NCBI RefSeq assembly: GCF_000018285.1
Contig: NC_009901.1
Coordinates: 1,177,001 to 1,241,000, forward strand
From: Shewanella pealeana ATCC 700345
GTDB taxonomy: Bacteria; Pseudomonadota; Gammaproteobacteria; Enterobacterales; Shewanellaceae
Direction of reading: 5' to 3'
Length of the DNA: 64,000 bases
How positions within the stretch are numbered: the first letter of the stretch is position 1; each line of letters opens with the position of its first letter. The notes beneath the pieces are model-generated. The model saw only the letters and a list, made by a program, of their open reading frames with translations. It was not told the DNA's origin and made no database searches. Shown piece after piece: positions 44,568 to 55,359 of the stretch. A program made the translations under genes and the position numbers.

Positions 44568-45275
44568 TTAGAAGTTAAAGGTTCTTGCAACCGAGAGTAC
44601 AGCGCGTGTGTCGGCGGTATCTATGTCCATGCTGGTATCTTCAACGGCTAGGTTAAAATCAAAGCCTTTCCAGCTAGTCATGTACTCGGCGCGATAATGG
44701 TTATAGGCTTTGTCGCCGTCCCAAGACCACTTGTTCTCGTCGGTAGAAGTCGAACGGTCAAAGCTGATACGAATGTCATGGCCTTCGGCTATGGTAAAGG
44801 TGTGCGCAGCCATCATGATGTAATGACCCGCGTCCACACCGAAGTAATCCCATGTGTACCAGAAGTTGAGCTCTGTTTGACCAACAGATGATCCATAGCC
44901 AAATTTAGTGTAAACCTCTGGGTACTGATACTCATCTGAGAACGAATCGCCGTGATAAGTGTAGTAAGCGATACCCGCATCAAGCGATACGCTTTCGCTT
45001 AGTTGATAGAACATACCGCCGTAAAAATCGAGCTCTAGCCAAGTGTCATCACCTGAGCCGTAATCCACATTCGATGCCCAAGTTCCCACATACCAGCCAG
45101 CATCGGCGGCGTAATCAAGGCTTGCCTGTAGTGCGGGACCATTATCTGTTTGGCTCACACCGTTAAAGGTGTAATCAGAAGTGGCATTAATCGTTGAGCT
45201 CACGTTAGCCATTGCCGTTGTTGGCAATGCGATTAGACCCAGTAGCGCAAGATTTTTAATTGTTGTTTTCATCAT
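44568..45275 (-). CDS. TorF-family putative outer-membrane porin
   Basis: 235 aa. Signal peptide at residues 1-23 ('LIALPTTAMA' then 'NVSSTIN'). The mature chain shows alternating aromatic and polar residues typical of a beta barrel ('YTFNGVSQTDNGPALQASLD', 'GWYVGTWASNVDYGSGDD') and ends in Phe ('VARTFNF'), the barrel-insertion signal. The family is called TorF because some members lie in trimethylamine-oxide gene sets. Being 16 bp after the BCCT carrier gene, it is a candidate outer-membrane entry pore for choline or betaine. Confidence 0.8.
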   Translation of the reverse strand: MMKTTIKNLALLGLIALPTTAMANVSSTINATSDYTFNGVSQTDNGPALQASLDYAADAGWYVGTWASNVDYGSGDDTWLELDFYGGMFYQLSESVSLDAGIAYYTYHGDSFSDEYQYPEVYTKFGYGSSVGQTELNFWYTWDYFGVDAGHYIMMAAHTFTIAEGHDIRISFDRSTSTDENKWSWDGDKAYNHYRAEYMTSWKGFDFNLAVEDTSMDIDTADTRAVLSVARTFNF

Positions 45276-45291
45276 TTCCCTTTCTTTCTTA

Positions 45292-46509
45292 TTAGTTAGC
45301 TAATTCAATTTTGCTAAAGTCGATTTTGTTTTCAGTTGGTGAACGCTCGATGGCAGCCACCTTGTTGTATTTAGTCGCTAAAATGTAACCAAAGCAGCCT
45401 AAGATAAGGCCGATAGCGAGCGCGCCAACCCACTGGATCTCAAGGAAGTTAAGTTGGAACAACAGGGTGAGACCGCTCATCAAGACGAGATTGCCTATGA
45501 TGTATTTGGTCTTACCGAAACGCTCAACAGTCAGGTTAAGGTTGTCGGTGTACAGACGAATTAACGAGTCGAGCGAGTTGACCACGAAGGTAACGCCTAC
45601 CATCACCATGGCAAGATTGTAGAAACCTGTGGTGGCGATCTCATTGGCGCTGTAGTAGTAGAGCACAGTAAACCACACGGCGATTGGCAACGATGGGAAC
45701 ACCATCATGGCAATCAGTACTTGGTAGGTCTTTAAGCCGCCGACAAAGCGGGATGTGAACTGACCAATCATGATGCTCCAAGCAAACCACCAGAATAGGT
45801 AGAACTCGTGGTAATCGTTCATCGGCAGCACGAAGTGGTGAATATTGCCAAAGTAGTCGCCAATCAAGGCGAAGGTGTTAACAAATTCGCCTACACCCGA
45901 CTCTTTTGACATAAACGCGCCAGCCCACATGAGTACGATGAGCCCTAAGAACAACCAAGTGCTGGCTAAGCTGAGAATACGCACGTAGCGAATACTGGTA
46001 CTGGAATAAACTGCGGCGGCGATAATCACAAATACAATTAGATAGAAGCTACTCACAATCGACTCGCCATCGCCCATCTCTGGCAGGTACCAAGGCAGGT
46101 TGGTCAAAAGCAGGTAAGCGGTAAAGGCACAGGTGCCAATAATCACTAAGTTATTAATGAACTTGATCACTGGGATCTCGAAGAACTTCACTCTCGGCTC
46201 GATCACACAGAAATAGAAACAGGTTAAGAAGTAAAAAGCCCAGATTAAAAATGCCCAGAAGCCAAACTCAATCGCTAAGGGATTAGTAAAGCCATACTCA
46301 GGGCTTGTGCTTAAGTCTGCATAACCTGCGAACTCGGTGAGCGGGAACATTATTAGGCCCACATCGAGTCCCGAGGTAAACAGGATGGCGATAAAGGTAA
46401 AGGTGCGTACCGGTGTGACACCGATACATTTGACGTTACCCCAGCGATAGATCACAAAGGCAATGGCGGCGAAAGTAAATAGTATCCCTATAGTTAGCCA
46501 AGTGGTCAT
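45292..46509 (-). CDS. Short divergent BCCT-family transporter, probable choline carrier
   Basis: 405-aa inner-membrane carrier with about 11-12 helices, against 500-700 aa for most BCCT proteins; it lacks long termini. The aromatic substrate box is kept as 'FWWFAWSIMIGQFTSRFVGG' (WWxxW). The helix-3 glycine stretch, normally GMGIG, is 'SGLDVGLIMFP', placing an Asp inside the substrate site. It is transcribed with betIBA, but after a 332-bp gap. Choline as substrate is inferred from the neighbours. Confidence 0.8.
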   Translation of the reverse strand: MTTWLTIGILFTFAAIAFVIYRWGNVKCIGVTPVRTFTFIAILFTSGLDVGLIMFPLTEFAGYADLSTSPEYGFTNPLAIEFGFWAFLIWAFYFLTCFYFCVIEPRVKFFEIPVIKFINNLVIIGTCAFTAYLLLTNLPWYLPEMGDGESIVSSFYLIVFVIIAAAVYSSTSIRYVRILSLASTWLFLGLIVLMWAGAFMSKESGVGEFVNTFALIGDYFGNIHHFVLPMNDYHEFYLFWWFAWSIMIGQFTSRFVGGLKTYQVLIAMMVFPSLPIAVWFTVLYYYSANEIATTGFYNLAMVMVGVTFVVNSLDSLIRLYTDNLNLTVERFGKTKYIIGNLVLMSGLTLLFQLNFLEIQWVGALAIGLILGCFGYILATKYNKVAAIERSPTENKIDFSKIELAN

Positions 46510-46774
46510 TATTGAACTCCTGACTTTTGCTTATTTAACATGGTTTGATCCTTGTTTTTATTATCGTTATGCCCGCTTTTAGCCAAATTTTGGCCGCAAA
46601 AATCCCTCAAGCCTTAATTGCCGTTTTCACATCAGTTAAGGTTTGATAAATTAAACGTGGCGATTAGTGCCATTTAGCCGCAGTGGCTTAGGTTGGCAGA
46701 GCCTATACGTAAACAGTTTGAAGAGGCGGCAGAAGGATTGCCGAACATCTTCATCTCGTTTGTGGAGGGGCTAG

Positions 46775-46819
46775 GCTTAGCTCATGTACAGCACGAATGC
46801 GCTTGCACATGAACTAAGC
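46775..46819. repeat. Inverted repeat in the betA to BCCT gap
   Basis: GCTTAG-CT-CATGT pairs with ACATG-AA-CTAAGC across 19 bases, giving two stacked stems of 6 and 5 bp. It is just past the betA stop on the minus strand. It may be an RNA processing or stability element separating betA from the transporter gene. No T-run, so not a standard terminator. Nothing else is visible in 46510-46841. Confidence 0.4.
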
Positions 46820-46841
46820 AGCATTAGTTAAGCCAAAGCGA

Positions 46842-48539
46842 TTATCTTGCTGGTGGTCTTTGCCTTTGCTGCTGTTGCCAATCCTGACTCACAACCACTT
46901 CGGCTGCACTTGGCGCCAGTGGCGTATTACCTAAGATTAAGTCGGCGGCACGCTCGGCTAACATGATGGTCGGCGAGTTAAGATTACCGTTTGGAATGGT
47001 CGGGAAAATGGAAGAATCCACCACCCTAAGACCCTGTATTCCATGTACTCGGGTGTCTGAATCCACTACTGCCATCGCATCTTCTCCCATCTTGCAGGTG
47101 CAAGAGGGATGGTAGGCACTTTCAACCGCGCTTCTTACGAAGCTATCTATCTGTTCATCGGTTTCTACGCTGCTCCCCGGTTGGATCTCTTCACCGCGAA
47201 ATTCATCTAGCGCAGGCTGGTTGATGATCTCTCGTGTTAAGCGAACGCAAGCGCGGAAACCTTCGATATCATCTTGATGAGACAGGTAGTTAAATAGAAT
47301 GCTAGGTGCCTGCTTAGGATCATCTGACACCACTTTGACGCTGCCGCGACTCTTAGGCTTATTGTGGCCAATGTGCACCTGAAAACCATGGCCAGCAAAG
47401 GCTTCCTTACCGTCATAACGCATCGCCGCTGGCAAGAAGTGGTATTGCAGATCTGGCCACTCTAGCCCTGCTTTTGAGCGAATAAAGCCACAAGATTCGA
47501 AATGATTGGTCGCACCTAGGCCTGATTTGTTTAAGATCCAGCGAGTACCGATGAATAGTTTATTCAGCGGGTCTAGTTTGCCATTTAACGAAATAGGCTT
47601 GAGGCACTTAAACTGGAAGTAGAATTCGAGGTGATCTTGCAGGTTCTCACCTACGCCTGGCAGCTCGTGTATTTGCTCAATGCCAGCCTTGCCTAAGGTA
47701 TCTGCTGCGCCAATACCAGAGAGTTGCAAGATATGCGGCGAGCCAATCGAGCCTGCCGATAACACCACCTCTTTATTGGCGTTAACCTCTAACATCTTAC
47801 CTTTACGCTCAAAGCGTACGCCTACGGCTTTGTTAGCTTCACCTTGCTTAGTTGAAAATAGGATCTTGTGTACCTGAGCATGGGTGATAACGGTTAGGTT
47901 TTCACGCTTCATGGCAGGTCTTAGGTAGGCGTTGGCCGTAGACCAACGTACGCCATTTTTAACCGTCATATGCATAGGGCCAAAGCCCTCTTGCTGCGCG
48001 CCATTGTAGTCGTTAGTCGCTAAGTAACCGGCATCGACGCCAGCGGCAACAAACGCCTTATACAGTGGGTTTTTCATCTGGTTGCCGTTGTTGACACCTA
48101 GAGGGCCGTCAACTGAGCGGTACTCATCTTCGCCAAATGCCCAACTTTCGGCTTTCTTGAAGTAGGGCAAGCAGTGGGCGTAATCCCAGTTCTTTGCACC
48201 GTGCTCTTGCCACTCGTCAAAATCACGAGCGTGGCCACGTACATACACCATGCCGTTAATCGATGAAGAGCCACCTAATACTTTGCCTCTTGGACAATGC
48301 ATGCGGCGGTTATCTAGATAAGGCTCTGCATCTGTTTCAAATTGCCAAGCGTATTTCTTGGTATTCATGGGGATCGAGAGTGCGGTAGGCATCTGAATAA
48401 AGATGCTCTTATCGCTGCCACCCGTTTCAAGCAGTAACACCCGATTATTCGAGTCGGCCGATAGGCGGTTAGCTAACACGCAGCCAGCGCTACCTGCACC
48501 AACGATAATATAGTCGTATTGTGGATTCGTTGCGGTCAT
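46842..48539 (-). CDS. betA: Choline dehydrogenase
   Basis: FAD-dependent GMC oxidoreductase; oxidises choline to betaine aldehyde at the membrane. FAD-binding Rossmann motif '[20 protein letters not shown]' at residues 8-27. GMC signatures '[20 protein letters not shown]' and '[20 protein letters not shown]'. The C-terminal active-site region contains '[13 protein letters not shown]' (catalytic His) and '[17 protein letters not shown]'. 565 aa, normal. It lies 9 bp downstream of betB. Confidence 0.95.
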   Translation of the reverse strand: MTATNPQYDYIIVGAGSAGCVLANRLSADSNNRVLLLETGGSDKSIFIQMPTALSIPMNTKKYAWQFETDAEPYLDNRRMHCPRGKVLGGSSSINGMVYVRGHARDFDEWQEHGAKNWDYAHCLPYFKKAESWAFGEDEYRSVDGPLGVNNGNQMKNPLYKAFVAAGVDAGYLATNDYNGAQQEGFGPMHMTVKNGVRWSTANAYLRPAMKRENLTVITHAQVHKILFSTKQGEANKAVGVRFERKGKMLEVNANKEVVLSAGSIGSPHILQLSGIGAADTLGKAGIEQIHELPGVGENLQDHLEFYFQFKCLKPISLNGKLDPLNKLFIGTRWILNKSGLGATNHFESCGFIRSKAGLEWPDLQYHFLPAAMRYDGKEAFAGHGFQVHIGHNKPKSRGSVKVVSDDPKQAPSILFNYLSHQDDIEGFRACVRLTREIINQPALDEFRGEEIQPGSSVETDEQIDSFVRSAVESAYHPSCTCKMGEDAMAVVDSDTRVHGIQGLRVVDSSIFPTIPNGNLNSPTIMLAERAADLILGNTPLAPSAAEVVVSQDWQQQQRQRPPAR

Positions 48540-48548
48540 GTCAGCTCC

Positions 48549-50012
48549 TTAAAATGGACTTTCAAGGGGCTGCATACCAACGTATACGGCTTTGATTTGG
48601 GTGTAAGCTTTTAGGGTCTCGCTACCGTTTTCACGGCCAATCCCTGACATCTTGTAACCACCAACTGGCATTTCAGCAGGGGAGGCACCGTAGGCGTTGA
48701 TCCAGCAAATGCCGGCTTGCATCTGGTGAATAACTCGGTGAGCGCGGGTGATGTCTTGAGTGAATACACCTGCGGCTAACCCTAGACGAGTGTCGTTGGC
48801 GCGGCGAACCACTTCCTGTTCATCACTGAAGGGCAATACCGACATCACGGGGCCAAAGATCTCCTCTTTGCTTAGTGTCATTTCGTCGGTGCAGTTGCCA
48901 AAAACGGTAGGCGCCACGAAGTAACCATTAGGACTATTCTCTGGCGTAAGGGCATGACCACCGATAAGTAGCTCGGCGCCTTCTTTTTTACCTATCTCGA
49001 TATAGCTCAGAACCTTGTCTTGGTGAGCCTTAGAGATCAGCGCGCCAAAATTGGTTGCAGGATCCATAGGATCGCCGCAGACGATATTGTTTTGAGTGCG
49101 GTTAACTAGCTTCTCGATAAACTGTGGGTAGATATCTTGTTGCACAAAAACACGGGTCGCGTTAGTGCAGATCTCGCCTTGGGTATAGAAATTACCTAGC
49201 ATGGCGGCAGATACGGCATTGTCGATATCGGCATCATTGAAGATGATAAGCGGTGACTTACCGCCTAGTTCCATGGTGACCTCTTTGAGCGAGCTTGCTG
49301 CTGCCGCCATTACTTTCTTGCCGGTACCGACTTCACCAGTGAATGAGACTTTGGCAATCTTGTCATTATTGGTTAGCCAAGCGCCGACACGGCCGTCTCC
49401 TTGAACCACGTTAAATACACCGTCAGGCACACCAGCCTGGGTAAAGATCTCAGCCAGTTTTAATGCACCTAGGGGCGTCTCTTCTGATGGCTTAAAGATC
49501 ATCACGTTACCGCAAGCGAGAGCCGGAGCCGATTTCCAGCAAGCGATTTGCAGAGGGTAGTTCCATGCGCCTATTCCGGCACAAATGCCCAAAGGCTCGC
49601 GGCGAGTGTAATAAAAATCATCGCCTACGGTTTGTTGGTTGCCTTCTATGCTTGGTGCTAGGCCTGCGAAGAACTCGATTGAATCTGCGCCAGTGACGAC
49701 ATCAACTACCGAGGCTTCTTGCCAAGGCTTGCCTGTGTCTTGCACTTCAACGGCAGCGAGTTCATCGTTGCGTTCGCGCAGCAGAGCCACGGCTTTAAGT
49801 AGAATTCGGCTTCGCTCCATGGCGGTCATCTTCGACCAGGTATCAAAACCGGCTTTGGCACTTTCGATAGCGGCTTGTTGAATAGTTTGGTCGGCAACTT
49901 CGACTAAGTAGCTCACTTCTCCATTGGCTGGATTGATGACTTCAAAGGTTTCGCCTGTGGTATTTTTGAGGGCTTTGCCGTGGATATAGTTGGCATAAAC
50001 GACTAGTGACAT
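48549..50012 (-). CDS. betB: Betaine aldehyde dehydrogenase
   Basis: NAD(P)-dependent oxidation of betaine aldehyde to the osmoprotectant glycine betaine. Aldehyde dehydrogenase motifs: '[20 protein letters not shown]', '[13 protein letters not shown]', '[12 protein letters not shown]' (general-base Glu) and the catalytic cysteine in '[13 protein letters not shown]'. 487 aa as in E. coli BetB. Its start overlaps the end of betI by 10 bp, so the two are translationally coupled. Confidence 0.96.
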   Translation of the reverse strand: MSLVVYANYIHGKALKNTTGETFEVINPANGEVSYLVEVADQTIQQAAIESAKAGFDTWSKMTAMERSRILLKAVALLRERNDELAAVEVQDTGKPWQEASVVDVVTGADSIEFFAGLAPSIEGNQQTVGDDFYYTRREPLGICAGIGAWNYPLQIACWKSAPALACGNVMIFKPSEETPLGALKLAEIFTQAGVPDGVFNVVQGDGRVGAWLTNNDKIAKVSFTGEVGTGKKVMAAAASSLKEVTMELGGKSPLIIFNDADIDNAVSAAMLGNFYTQGEICTNATRVFVQQDIYPQFIEKLVNRTQNNIVCGDPMDPATNFGALISKAHQDKVLSYIEIGKKEGAELLIGGHALTPENSPNGYFVAPTVFGNCTDEMTLSKEEIFGPVMSVLPFSDEQEVVRRANDTRLGLAAGVFTQDITRAHRVIHQMQAGICWINAYGASPAEMPVGGYKMSGIGRENGSETLKAYTQIKAVYVGMQPLESPF

Positions 50013-50608
50013 CGGTTTTCTCCGTACTGCATGATCACCGCCTCGATAAAGGCTTTAGATAGAATTTGGGCCTGCTCGAACTCTTTCTCAGGGGTCGGGC
50101 TTAAGGCGCTGCGGAGCCAGAAGCCGTCGATCATTGCTGCGGTTTGCTTGGCAGCGGTAACGGCTTGGGTTTTAGGAAGAAGTTTTTTGAAAGAGAACAA
50201 AAGATTGCTATATAAACGCTGGCTATTGATGTGCTGTAGTCTGGCAAGCCCTTGCTCATGCATGGCTTGTGACCAGAAGCATAACCAAGTCTTAGTGGCA
50301 GGCCTTGAGCGTTGCAACTCAGTAAAATTGGCCTCCACTATCGCATGTAGCCTTTCTAGCGGCAGCATTGTCTTGCCTGAGGTGCGGCTAAGTAATGCTT
50401 GTTTAAGTTGTTCTAATAGATATTTTTGGGTTGCTTCAATCAGGCCTTGCTTGCCACCGAAGTAGTGACTGATGAGCCCTGATGATAAACCGGCCAAACC
50501 GCTAATGGTATTGATGGTGGTGTTGTGTAAACCGTGGCGCTCAACTGAGACTAGAGTGGCTTCGATGAGTTGTTGCTGTCGAACGGTTTTCATTGGCGGG
50601 CGCGGCAT
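50003..50608 (-). CDS. betI: BetI, TetR-family repressor of choline genes
   Basis: Choline-responsive repressor. The N-terminal TetR helix-turn-helix is '[20 protein letters not shown]' followed by '[16 protein letters not shown]', the BetI hallmark. The frame extends to 50617, but the ATG at 50608 ('[13 protein letters not shown]') matches the family start ('RRxQLIxATL' follows); this gives 201 aa. Ligand domain carries '[18 protein letters not shown]'. It heads the betI-betB-betA order found in E. coli and controls itself through the operator 80 bp upstream. Confidence 0.94.
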   Translation of the reverse strand: MPRPPMKTVRQQQLIEATLVSVERHGLHNTTINTISGLAGLSSGLISHYFGGKQGLIEATQKYLLEQLKQALLSRTSGKTMLPLERLHAIVEANFTELQRSRPATKTWLCFWSQAMHEQGLARLQHINSQRLYSNLLFSFKKLLPKTQAVTAAKQTAAMIDGFWLRSALSPTPEKEFEQAQILSKAFIEAVIMQYGENRCH

Positions 50609-50688
50609 AAAAAGCAAATTCCTGAGTACAGTGATTGAATGTTATTTCTGTTGTTATTTTTATTGTTATTTTGTGATTTTTATTGTTG

Positions 50689-50702
50689 ATTGAACGTTCA
50701 AT
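50689..50702. promoter_or_regulatory. BetI operator
   Basis: ATTGAACGTTCAAT is a perfect 14-bp palindrome, extended by TTG/TAA. It is 80 bp before betI and has the form expected for BetI sites in proteobacteria. The remainder of 50618-51103 is AT-rich with TTATTGTTATTTT-type repeats near 50650-50690 and no gene. Confidence 0.75.
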
Positions 50703-51103
50703 TAATAACAACTCTAATGGTTAGGGTTATAACGATCAAGCTTTATTGAAAAGCGTGACTCACCTCACGCATTTATTTTGGCGAATTATGGCAGAAGATA
50801 AATGTTTGCAAGGTATTGTTTGTTATAAAGTAAATGAGCTGCTGCAATTTTGCTCACAGAGGTCTGATGAGTCGTAAATAAAATTTGGATAAAAATTAGT
50901 TTTAGCTGTAATTATTGGAGGCTAGCCTTCAAGAAGCCAGATCTGGATATGCTGATTAAAGGGGTTTTAGGTGTAACAAAAATAGCAATTGAGTTTTCGT
51001 TTAAACGAACTATTTTGTTCTATTTTGGGTGCAAGTTTGAAGGCTTATCACAATCACTGGCGAGTTCATCTTGTATATTGAGTTAAAAAAGGATGATAAA
51101 CCA

Positions 51104-52078
51104 ATGATAAAAAAGATTATATTAGATACAGATCCAGGAATCGATGACGTTATGGCTATCATGTTTGCTGAGGCTCATCCAGAAGTAGAACTGAGGGCAA
51201 TTACGACGATTTTTGGTAATGTTACAATAGATACCGCCACTCACAATGCTCTTTACCTGAAAGAGAAATATCAATTAAAAGCAGATGTCGTTAAAGGTGC
51301 CGATAAGCCATTAGTAAGGCCACCTGTTGGGCCTTCAGTTGTGGTTCATGGTGAGAGCGGTTTTGGTGATGTCGAAGTGCCAAACGAAGTTGAGGCTGTG
51401 GCTGATCCACGTAGTGCGCATCAATATATTATTGATGCGGTAAAAGCTGAACCAAATGAGATAACCTTAGTTGCTATTGGTCCTTTAACAAACCTAGCAT
51501 TGGCGCTACAAGCCGAACCTGAAATAGTCAACCTTGTCAAAGAAGTGGTGATTATGGGCGGCGCGTTTGGAGTCAACGATCATCGCGGAAATGTAACACC
51601 TTATGCAGAGGCTAATATCCATGATGACCCCCATGCAGCAGACATAGTGTTTAGTGCATCATGGCCTGTGGTCATTATAGGTTTAGATGTTACCGAGCAG
51701 AGTTTTTTTACAGGTGACTATTTAGAGCAACTTAGAGATGACGCTGGAGAACTCGGACAGTTTATTTGGGATGTTAGTCGATTTTACCTCAAGTTTTACA
51801 GAGACAAAGTGGGCTTAGATGCCTGCCATGTTCATGACCCTTCAGCCATCGCTTATGTGATAAAACCTGATTTATTTACCTTAAGGGAAGGACCTGTGCG
51901 TGTTGTCACTGAAGGACCTGCTGAGGGAATGACTGTTCAGAAGTTTGATGGTAGAAAGTATTTACACGATGACTGGGAAAACCACACTCCTCAGCGAGTG
52001 GGAGTAGCGGTTAAAGACGCTGAATTATTGAAGCTCTATAGACAATGTATTGTTGATTACGCTCATAAGGTTGGGTGA
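51104..52078 (+). CDS. Nucleoside hydrolase (IunH/Rih family)
   Basis: Cleaves the N-glycosidic bond of ribonucleosides to free base and ribose, using Ca2+. The metal-binding N-terminal signature 'ILDTDPGIDDVMAIMF' is diagnostic. Also present are 'TIFGNVTIDTATHNAL', 'AIGPLTNLALAL', 'VIMGGAFGVNDHRGNVTPYA' with 'EANIHDDPHAA', and the later 'HVHDPSAIAYVI' region. The frame opens with TTG at 51071, but the ATG at 51104 follows AAGGATGATAAACCA and begins right at the first strand; it gives 324 aa, typical. Base preference cannot be read. It is convergent with the HTH-ribokinase gene, which could use the released ribose. Confidence 0.93.
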   Translation: MIKKIILDTDPGIDDVMAIMFAEAHPEVELRAITTIFGNVTIDTATHNALYLKEKYQLKADVVKGADKPLVRPPVGPSVVVHGESGFGDVEVPNEVEAVADPRSAHQYIIDAVKAEPNEITLVAIGPLTNLALALQAEPEIVNLVKEVVIMGGAFGVNDHRGNVTPYAEANIHDDPHAADIVFSASWPVVIIGLDVTEQSFFTGDYLEQLRDDAGELGQFIWDVSRFYLKFYRDKVGLDACHVHDPSAIAYVIKPDLFTLREGPVRVVTEGPAEGMTVQKFDGRKYLHDDWENHTPQRVGVAVKDAELLKLYRQCIVDYAHKVG

Positions 52079-52104
52079 GTTTCTTAAACTAACATGGGTA
52101 GGTT

Positions 52105-52126
52105 GCCTCATTATAATGAGGCTTTT
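52105..52126 (+). terminator. Terminator of the nucleoside hydrolase gene
   Basis: Perfect 18-bp palindrome GCCTCATTATAATGAGGC followed by TTTT, 26 bp after the stop. Confidence 0.8.
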
Positions 52127-52127
52127 A

Positions 52128-52154
52128 CTAAGCCGGTAGGAACTCCCTACTGGC
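52128..52154 (-). pseudogene. Relic of an IS3-family transposase 3' end
   Basis: On the minus strand these 27 bases read 'ASREFLPA' plus stop, against 'ASREFQLA' plus stop at the end of the intact transposase at 63325. The nucleotide match includes the hairpin-forming AAGCC...GGAACTCCC...ACTGGC core. No more of an insertion sequence is recognisable in 52155-52330. Confidence 0.5.
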
Positions 52155-52330
52155 CTATTACGTTTTGTGTTTTATTTTGTGTCAAAGAGCTTAAACCTGA
52201 AATAGCTATATTAAGCCGTTGCAAACAATACGGGTATTGCACATGGAGCTAGTAATGAGCTTAAGTATCGCCATACTTTTGCTGAGTTGCGTGCTTTAAT
52301 AGCAATTGAAATTACTACTGCGCATCAGAT

Positions 52331-53527
52331 TTATAGTCGTGCCGCAATTAGATTTGCGTCCGGCATATTTGCTGCGCCTTCACGCTCTACGGCGAGAGAG
52401 GCATATGCATTGGCATACCTTGCGGCATCTAGCAATGTTTCACCTTTAGCTATTTGAGCCACTAGAGCGCCATTAAATGCATCTCCTGCACCAGTTGTGT
52501 CGGTGACAGCACATTTAATCGCTTCAACCTCTTTGAAGTTTCCATTTTCATAAAGTAGGGCACCTTTAGCGCCGCGAGTGATAACCACAGTATTGACCCC
52601 CATTAGCTTGATTTTTTCAGCTGCTCGTTTAGCACTGTCGAGGTCTGTTACTTCGATTCCGGTCATTAACGAGGCTTCGGTTTCATTAGGGGTGATGAGA
52701 TCTACAAACTCTAATAAGTCAGGTGTATTCTCATGGTAAGGTGCTGGATTGAGTACCACTTTCACTTTATGTTTATGGGCAGTCATCATTGCTTGTTTGA
52801 TCGCCTCGATATTATTTTCAAGTTGAGTCAAAAACAAGCTAGAACTAATGATATGTTGCTCTGCTTGTTGAATCTCTTCTTGAGTGATCTCAATATTAGC
52901 GCCGGAATAAACGGCAATCATATTTTCACCTGATTGCTCACAAACATAGATGAGCGCATTTCCGGTTGGGCTTGTATCAGACTCGACTATAATAGTGCTG
53001 TCTATTTCAGTACTTGCTAGGTGGGCTTTAGCAAAATGGCTAAATTGATCTTTGCCTATCTTAGTCATAAAAGTCACTCTTGCGCCAACTTTTGCTGCAG
53101 CATAGGCTTGATTTGCGCCTTTACCTCCTGCGCCTATTTTGTAGTTCTGAGAGTGAAGAGTCTCACCTACTTGCGGAAAACGCTCTAGTTTTGCGACTAT
53201 GTCCACGTTAAAGGAGCCAAGTACAAAAATTTTGTTCTTCAAGATATTACCGCCTTGATTTACGAGATCAAGCTCTGCTCTACAGGAGGTTAACCGAGAA
53301 AGTAAGCTATCTAAGCTGTAGGCATTGACATCCAAGTCTTCAGAGCGTTTTACGCCTCCGTGTATCCTTATCACTTGCTTTTCTTGTTCCAGATATACTA
53401 AGTCGCAACGGATAGTCTTTGGAGTTACTTGAAGTAACTTAGCTAATTGTGTATTGGATAAGGTTTTATGTTTACTGAGCAGCCTTAAGATAACTGTCAG
53501 CCTTTCATTTCGGCTTAATAAGTTCAT
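52331..53527 (-). CDS. DeoR-type HTH fused to ribokinase
   Basis: 398-aa fusion. Residues about 6-60 are a DeoR-like winged helix ('TLSNTQLAKLLQVTPKTIRC' then 'DLVYLEQEKQVIRIHGG'). After a linker, a full PfkB ribokinase starts at about 102 ('IFVLGSFNVDIVAKLERFPQ'), with 'GAGGKGANQAYAAAKVGA', 'LNPAPYHE', 'PNETEASLMTG' and the catalytic 'DTTGAGDAFNGALV'. It should phosphorylate ribose to ribose-5-phosphate and may regulate transcription itself. The frame extends to a TTG at 53536; the first ATG (53527) is used here. No ribose transporter is adjacent. Confidence 0.9.
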   Translation of the reverse strand: MNLLSRNERLTVILRLLSKHKTLSNTQLAKLLQVTPKTIRCDLVYLEQEKQVIRIHGGVKRSEDLDVNAYSLDSLLSRLTSCRAELDLVNQGGNILKNKIFVLGSFNVDIVAKLERFPQVGETLHSQNYKIGAGGKGANQAYAAAKVGARVTFMTKIGKDQFSHFAKAHLASTEIDSTIIVESDTSPTGNALIYVCEQSGENMIAVYSGANIEITQEEIQQAEQHIISSSLFLTQLENNIEAIKQAMMTAHKHKVKVVLNPAPYHENTPDLLEFVDLITPNETEASLMTGIEVTDLDSAKRAAEKIKLMGVNTVVITRGAKGALLYENGNFKEVEAIKCAVTDTTGAGDAFNGALVAQIAKGETLLDAARYANAYASLAVEREGAANMPDANLIAARL

Positions 53528-53878
53528 ATGGGGCAATATACGCGTTCAGCATGTCTTAGGCTGTGATTGATGAGAAAGCTTTGCATGCTAAACGAACTGC
53601 TAGGTTTGTTTTTTGACTATTGTCTATTTTTTTAACCTTATACTAATCTGTATCGAAAAGTGAACTACTCAGAGTATTTTTTGCAAACTAATTCAATGTG
53701 AAATGAAGGTGGTTATCATCAGTTAGTTTTTAGCTAAGAATAACTCAGTAGTAAGCTATGTCTAATGGGCTTTGCAATAAGTGCAGTGCTAGCTTCTAAA
53801 TCAAGGGGAATTTAGCAGAGCAAATAGGAATATATTCACCGAGTCTTGCTAACGCATAGGTGTTTGGAAATAACAGAC

Positions 53879-53903
53879 AAAAAAAGGCGCCCCATTGGGG
53901 CGC
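53879..53903 (-). terminator. Terminator of gltBD
   Basis: On the minus strand GCGCCCC-AAT-GGGGCGC followed by CTTTTTTTG, 41 bp after the gltD stop. The remaining part of the 53528-53943 gap is AT-rich and shows only a degenerate TTATACTAATCTGTAT (53638-53653), resembling the MITE end. Confidence 0.9.
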
Positions 53904-53943
53904 GCAAACACAAGCAACTTTGTCGTAGACTTATTAGATTAAA

Positions 53944-55359
<1,416 letters not shown>

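Noticed and set aside
52170..52330. Open frame continuing upstream of the ribokinase end, possible decayed transposase
   Set aside because: Its translation ('TGIAHGASNELKYRHTFAEL') does not match a family I recognise and it lacks a start; too weak to call.
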